Below are positions 62,852 through 64,000 of a DNA stretch of 64,000 bases, piece by piece. The stretch is taken from the NCBI GenBank assembly GCA_009783885.1, contig WRCN01000004.1:1-64000 (forward strand), in the 5' to 3' direction. Positions within the stretch are counted from its first letter, which is position 1, and each line of letters begins with the position of its first letter. The notes below the pieces were generated by a model, which ran no database searches, had not been told where the DNA came from, and worked only from the letters and a program-made list of their open reading frames with translations. Origin of the DNA: Bacteroidales bacterium. Its GTDB lineage: Bacteria; Bacteroidota; Bacteroidia; Bacteroidales; P3. Made by a program: the position numbers and the translations under genes.

Positions 62852-62870
62852 CGAAAAAATTAGTCAAAGA

Positions 62871-63137
62871 TTATTTATAAAGTTGAGAATGAGAGCCAAT
62901 CGCAACAAATACAACAATGATATGATTGGGTTCTTTTTCGTAATAATGAAGACGAATATTGCCACCGGCACTGATGGAGCGAAATTGTGATAAACTGCCT
63001 TTTAACCGATGATTTCTTAATGATCCCGAAAAGGGTTCTTTTTCAAATAATTTAAGGGTTTCCAGTGTTCGAAGTTGCTCTTTCCTTTGCAGATTAGCAA
63101 ACTGTTTGGTAAAACTTTTGTGATATTCTATTTTCAT
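62871..63137 (-). CDS. RelE/YafQ-type mRNA interferase toxin
   Basis: The 88-residue protein has the RelE fold pattern: MKIEYHKSFTKQFANL, PFSGSLRNHRLKGSLSQFRS and GGNIRLHYYEKEP, ending GSHSQLYK. These toxins cleave mRNA on the ribosome. The start overlaps the antitoxin gene (63134-63137, ATGA), which fits a toxin-antitoxin operon. It lies on the chromosomal side of the right repeat. Confidence 0.82.
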   Translation of the reverse strand: MKIEYHKSFTKQFANLQRKEQLRTLETLKLFEKEPFSGSLRNHRLKGSLSQFRSISAGGNIRLHYYEKEPNHIIVVFVAIGSHSQLYK

Positions 63138-63436
63138 TTTACTAAACTTTCCAAATACTCAAATCCTTCTTTGTTGCTTGCAAAATGTAAAACATTTTTA
63201 TCATTTTCTATATCGTTTTTAACAGCAAGAAGATAATCGGAAAATTCTTTAGCCATAGCATTTGATGCGTTATCTTCATACCCTATTGTAAATGGTATGG
63301 AACGAGTTTGATTTACTTTTATTAAAAACATACGAATTGCCGTTGAAATATCCAAACCAAAATCATTAAAAATTTTTTCGGAGGTAACTTTTACATCCGA
63401 AGGTACTTTTGCCTGAACTAAAACTGTATTTTTCAT
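63134..63436 (-). CDS. RelB/DinJ-family antitoxin
   Basis: The 100-residue protein starts with a ribbon-helix-helix domain (VLVQAKVPSDVKVTSEKIF, FGLDISTAIRMFLIKVNQ) as in DinJ/RelB, which binds DNA and the toxin. The C-terminal part is acidic and would wrap the toxin. It precedes the RelE-type gene and would repress the promoter at 63480-63487. Confidence 0.82.
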   Translation of the reverse strand: MKNTVLVQAKVPSDVKVTSEKIFNDFGLDISTAIRMFLIKVNQTRSIPFTIGYEDNASNAMAKEFSDYLLAVKNDIENDKNVLHFASNKEGFEYLESLVK

Positions 63437-63479
63437 ACCTTATATATACTTTGTAATACTTATAGTTTTATTTGTGTTG

Positions 63480-63487
63480 CAAAAGTA
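63480..63487 (-). promoter_or_regulatory. -7 element of the toxin-antitoxin operon
   Basis: The minus strand reads TACTTTTG, 43 bases upstream of the antitoxin start. Confidence 0.55.
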
Positions 63488-63558
63488 CGATTTTTTTTTG
63501 AATTGACCAAATTTATTTTGTTTTTTTGCGTTGGAATTGTGGATTAGTATAAATTCAA

Positions 63559-64000
63559 TTACATCTTCAACTGATGCCCCATGCGTTCCTGTTTAGTTCG
63601 TAAATAGCGCTGATTGTAGGCGTTTGGTTCAACTACAATCGGTACAGTATCTACAATTTCGATACCATAACCTTCCAAACCAATTCGTTTTACAGGATTA
63701 TTGGTAACCAACTTGATTTTATTGGCTTTCAGATAGCGCAGGATTTGTGCGCCAATGCCGTAATCCCGTTCATCGGGACGAAATCCGAGCATAACATTGG
63801 CGTCAACTGTATCAACGCCCTGTTCTTGAAGTTTGTAGGCTTTAAGTTTGTTGATGAGTCCTATCCCCCGCCCTTCCTGATACATATACAGCACAATGCC
63901 TTTTCCTGCTTTTTCCACCATAGTCATGGCTTGGTGCAACTGATCGCCACAATCGCATTTGCACGAATTGAAAATATCACCCGTAACGCACGATGAATGT
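63559..64000 (-). CDS. ribA: GTP cyclohydrolase II (3' part; 5' end outside the window)
   Basis: About 147 codons are visible. The zinc-binding cluster [18 protein letters not shown] at the window edge, then [20 protein letters not shown] and the catalytic [15 protein letters not shown] identify GTP cyclohydrolase II, which opens GTP to start riboflavin synthesis. In Bacteroidota it is often fused to DHBP synthase (ribBA); the missing 5' part decides this. The frame stays open to the window end, so the gene is partial. Confidence 0.92.
   Translation of the reverse strand, partial: HSSCVTGDIFNSCKCDCGDQLHQAMTMVEKAGKGIVLYMYQEGRGIGLINKLKAYKLQEQGVDTVDANVMLGFRPDERDYGIGAQILRYLKANKIKLVTNNPVKRIGLEGYGIEIVDTVPIVVEPNAYNQRYLRTKQERMGHQLKM

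Noticed and set aside
62685-62880. tRNA gene as integration target, and a 60-codon plus-strand frame
   Set aside because: No cloverleaf can be drawn near either repeat copy, and the short frame runs through the attachment site and promoter region without any protein-like feature.

Overview
The window looks like a Bacteroidota chromosome, probably a Bacteroidales or Flavobacteriia-type organism. Supporting signs are a type IX secretion (T9SS) C-terminal sorting domain, a FISUMP/BIG2 lipoprotein, an OmpA-family barrel, an ftsK-lolA neighbourhood, and many promoters with the Bacteroidota -7 element TAnnTTTG (often TATCTTTG). I cannot name a genus. No rRNA, tRNA or CRISPR array was seen.

Left chromosomal flank (1-20.1 kb). 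Envelope and housekeeping genes: a truncated surface protein, a T9SS cargo, an OmpA-like protein, rfbA, a beta-lactamase-fold serine hydrolase, a polyprenyl synthase, a flavodiiron protein, phoH, an M23 peptidase, a LysM/periplasmic-binding lipoprotein-like gene, ftsK and lolA. A two-gene AAA-ATPase plus PD-(D/E)XK nuclease cassette (15.9-17.6 kb) sits between ftsK and lolA and is a defence-system candidate. GTAGGGGCG-type hairpins occur between the chromosomal genes. A BIG2-repeat lipoprotein gene ends the flank.

Integrated element (about 20.1-62.7 kb). A 28-bp direct repeat with one mismatch (20092-20119 and 62685-62712) brackets about 42.6 kb, and a tyrosine integrase lies just inside the right copy. 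All recognised genes inside run on the minus strand. From the integrase leftward they fall into five blocks. (a) Integrase, a gene broken by an A10 run, a helix-turn-helix protein and a VirE-type ATPase (58.2-62.7 kb). (b) A secretion island (45.8-57.7 kb) with a nucleotidyltransferase, a double-glycine-leader protein with a C39-like C-terminal domain, a small secreted protein, a C39-peptidase ABC exporter, an HlyD-like adaptor and a TolC-like channel; two T4 Rnl1-type RNA ligases, one fused to a Nudix domain, are in the same operon. (c) A phage-like block (26.0-45.7 kb) with a lysis cassette (transglycosylase, holin-like protein, u-spanin-like lipoprotein), two DNA methyltransferases, a giant methyltransferase/Strawberry-notch helicase, a RadA-like ATPase, a transglutaminase-like protein, many small membrane proteins and a family of beta-rich proteins sharing an IFPxxYP motif. 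(d) A three-gene sensor kinase/receiver/membrane protein operon (20.5-25.8 kb). (e) The left end, with an outward promoter.

The phage block shows no terminase, portal, tail or conjugation gene. My best reading is a temperate tailless, possibly membrane-containing, phage-like element carrying a secretion system as cargo. This is inference. The best candidates for an undescribed system are the RNA-ligase/Nudix/nucleotidyltransferase secretion island and the tailless phage-like block.

Right flank (62.7-64.0 kb): a RelE/RelB-type toxin-antitoxin pair and the 3' part of a GTP cyclohydrolase II gene.
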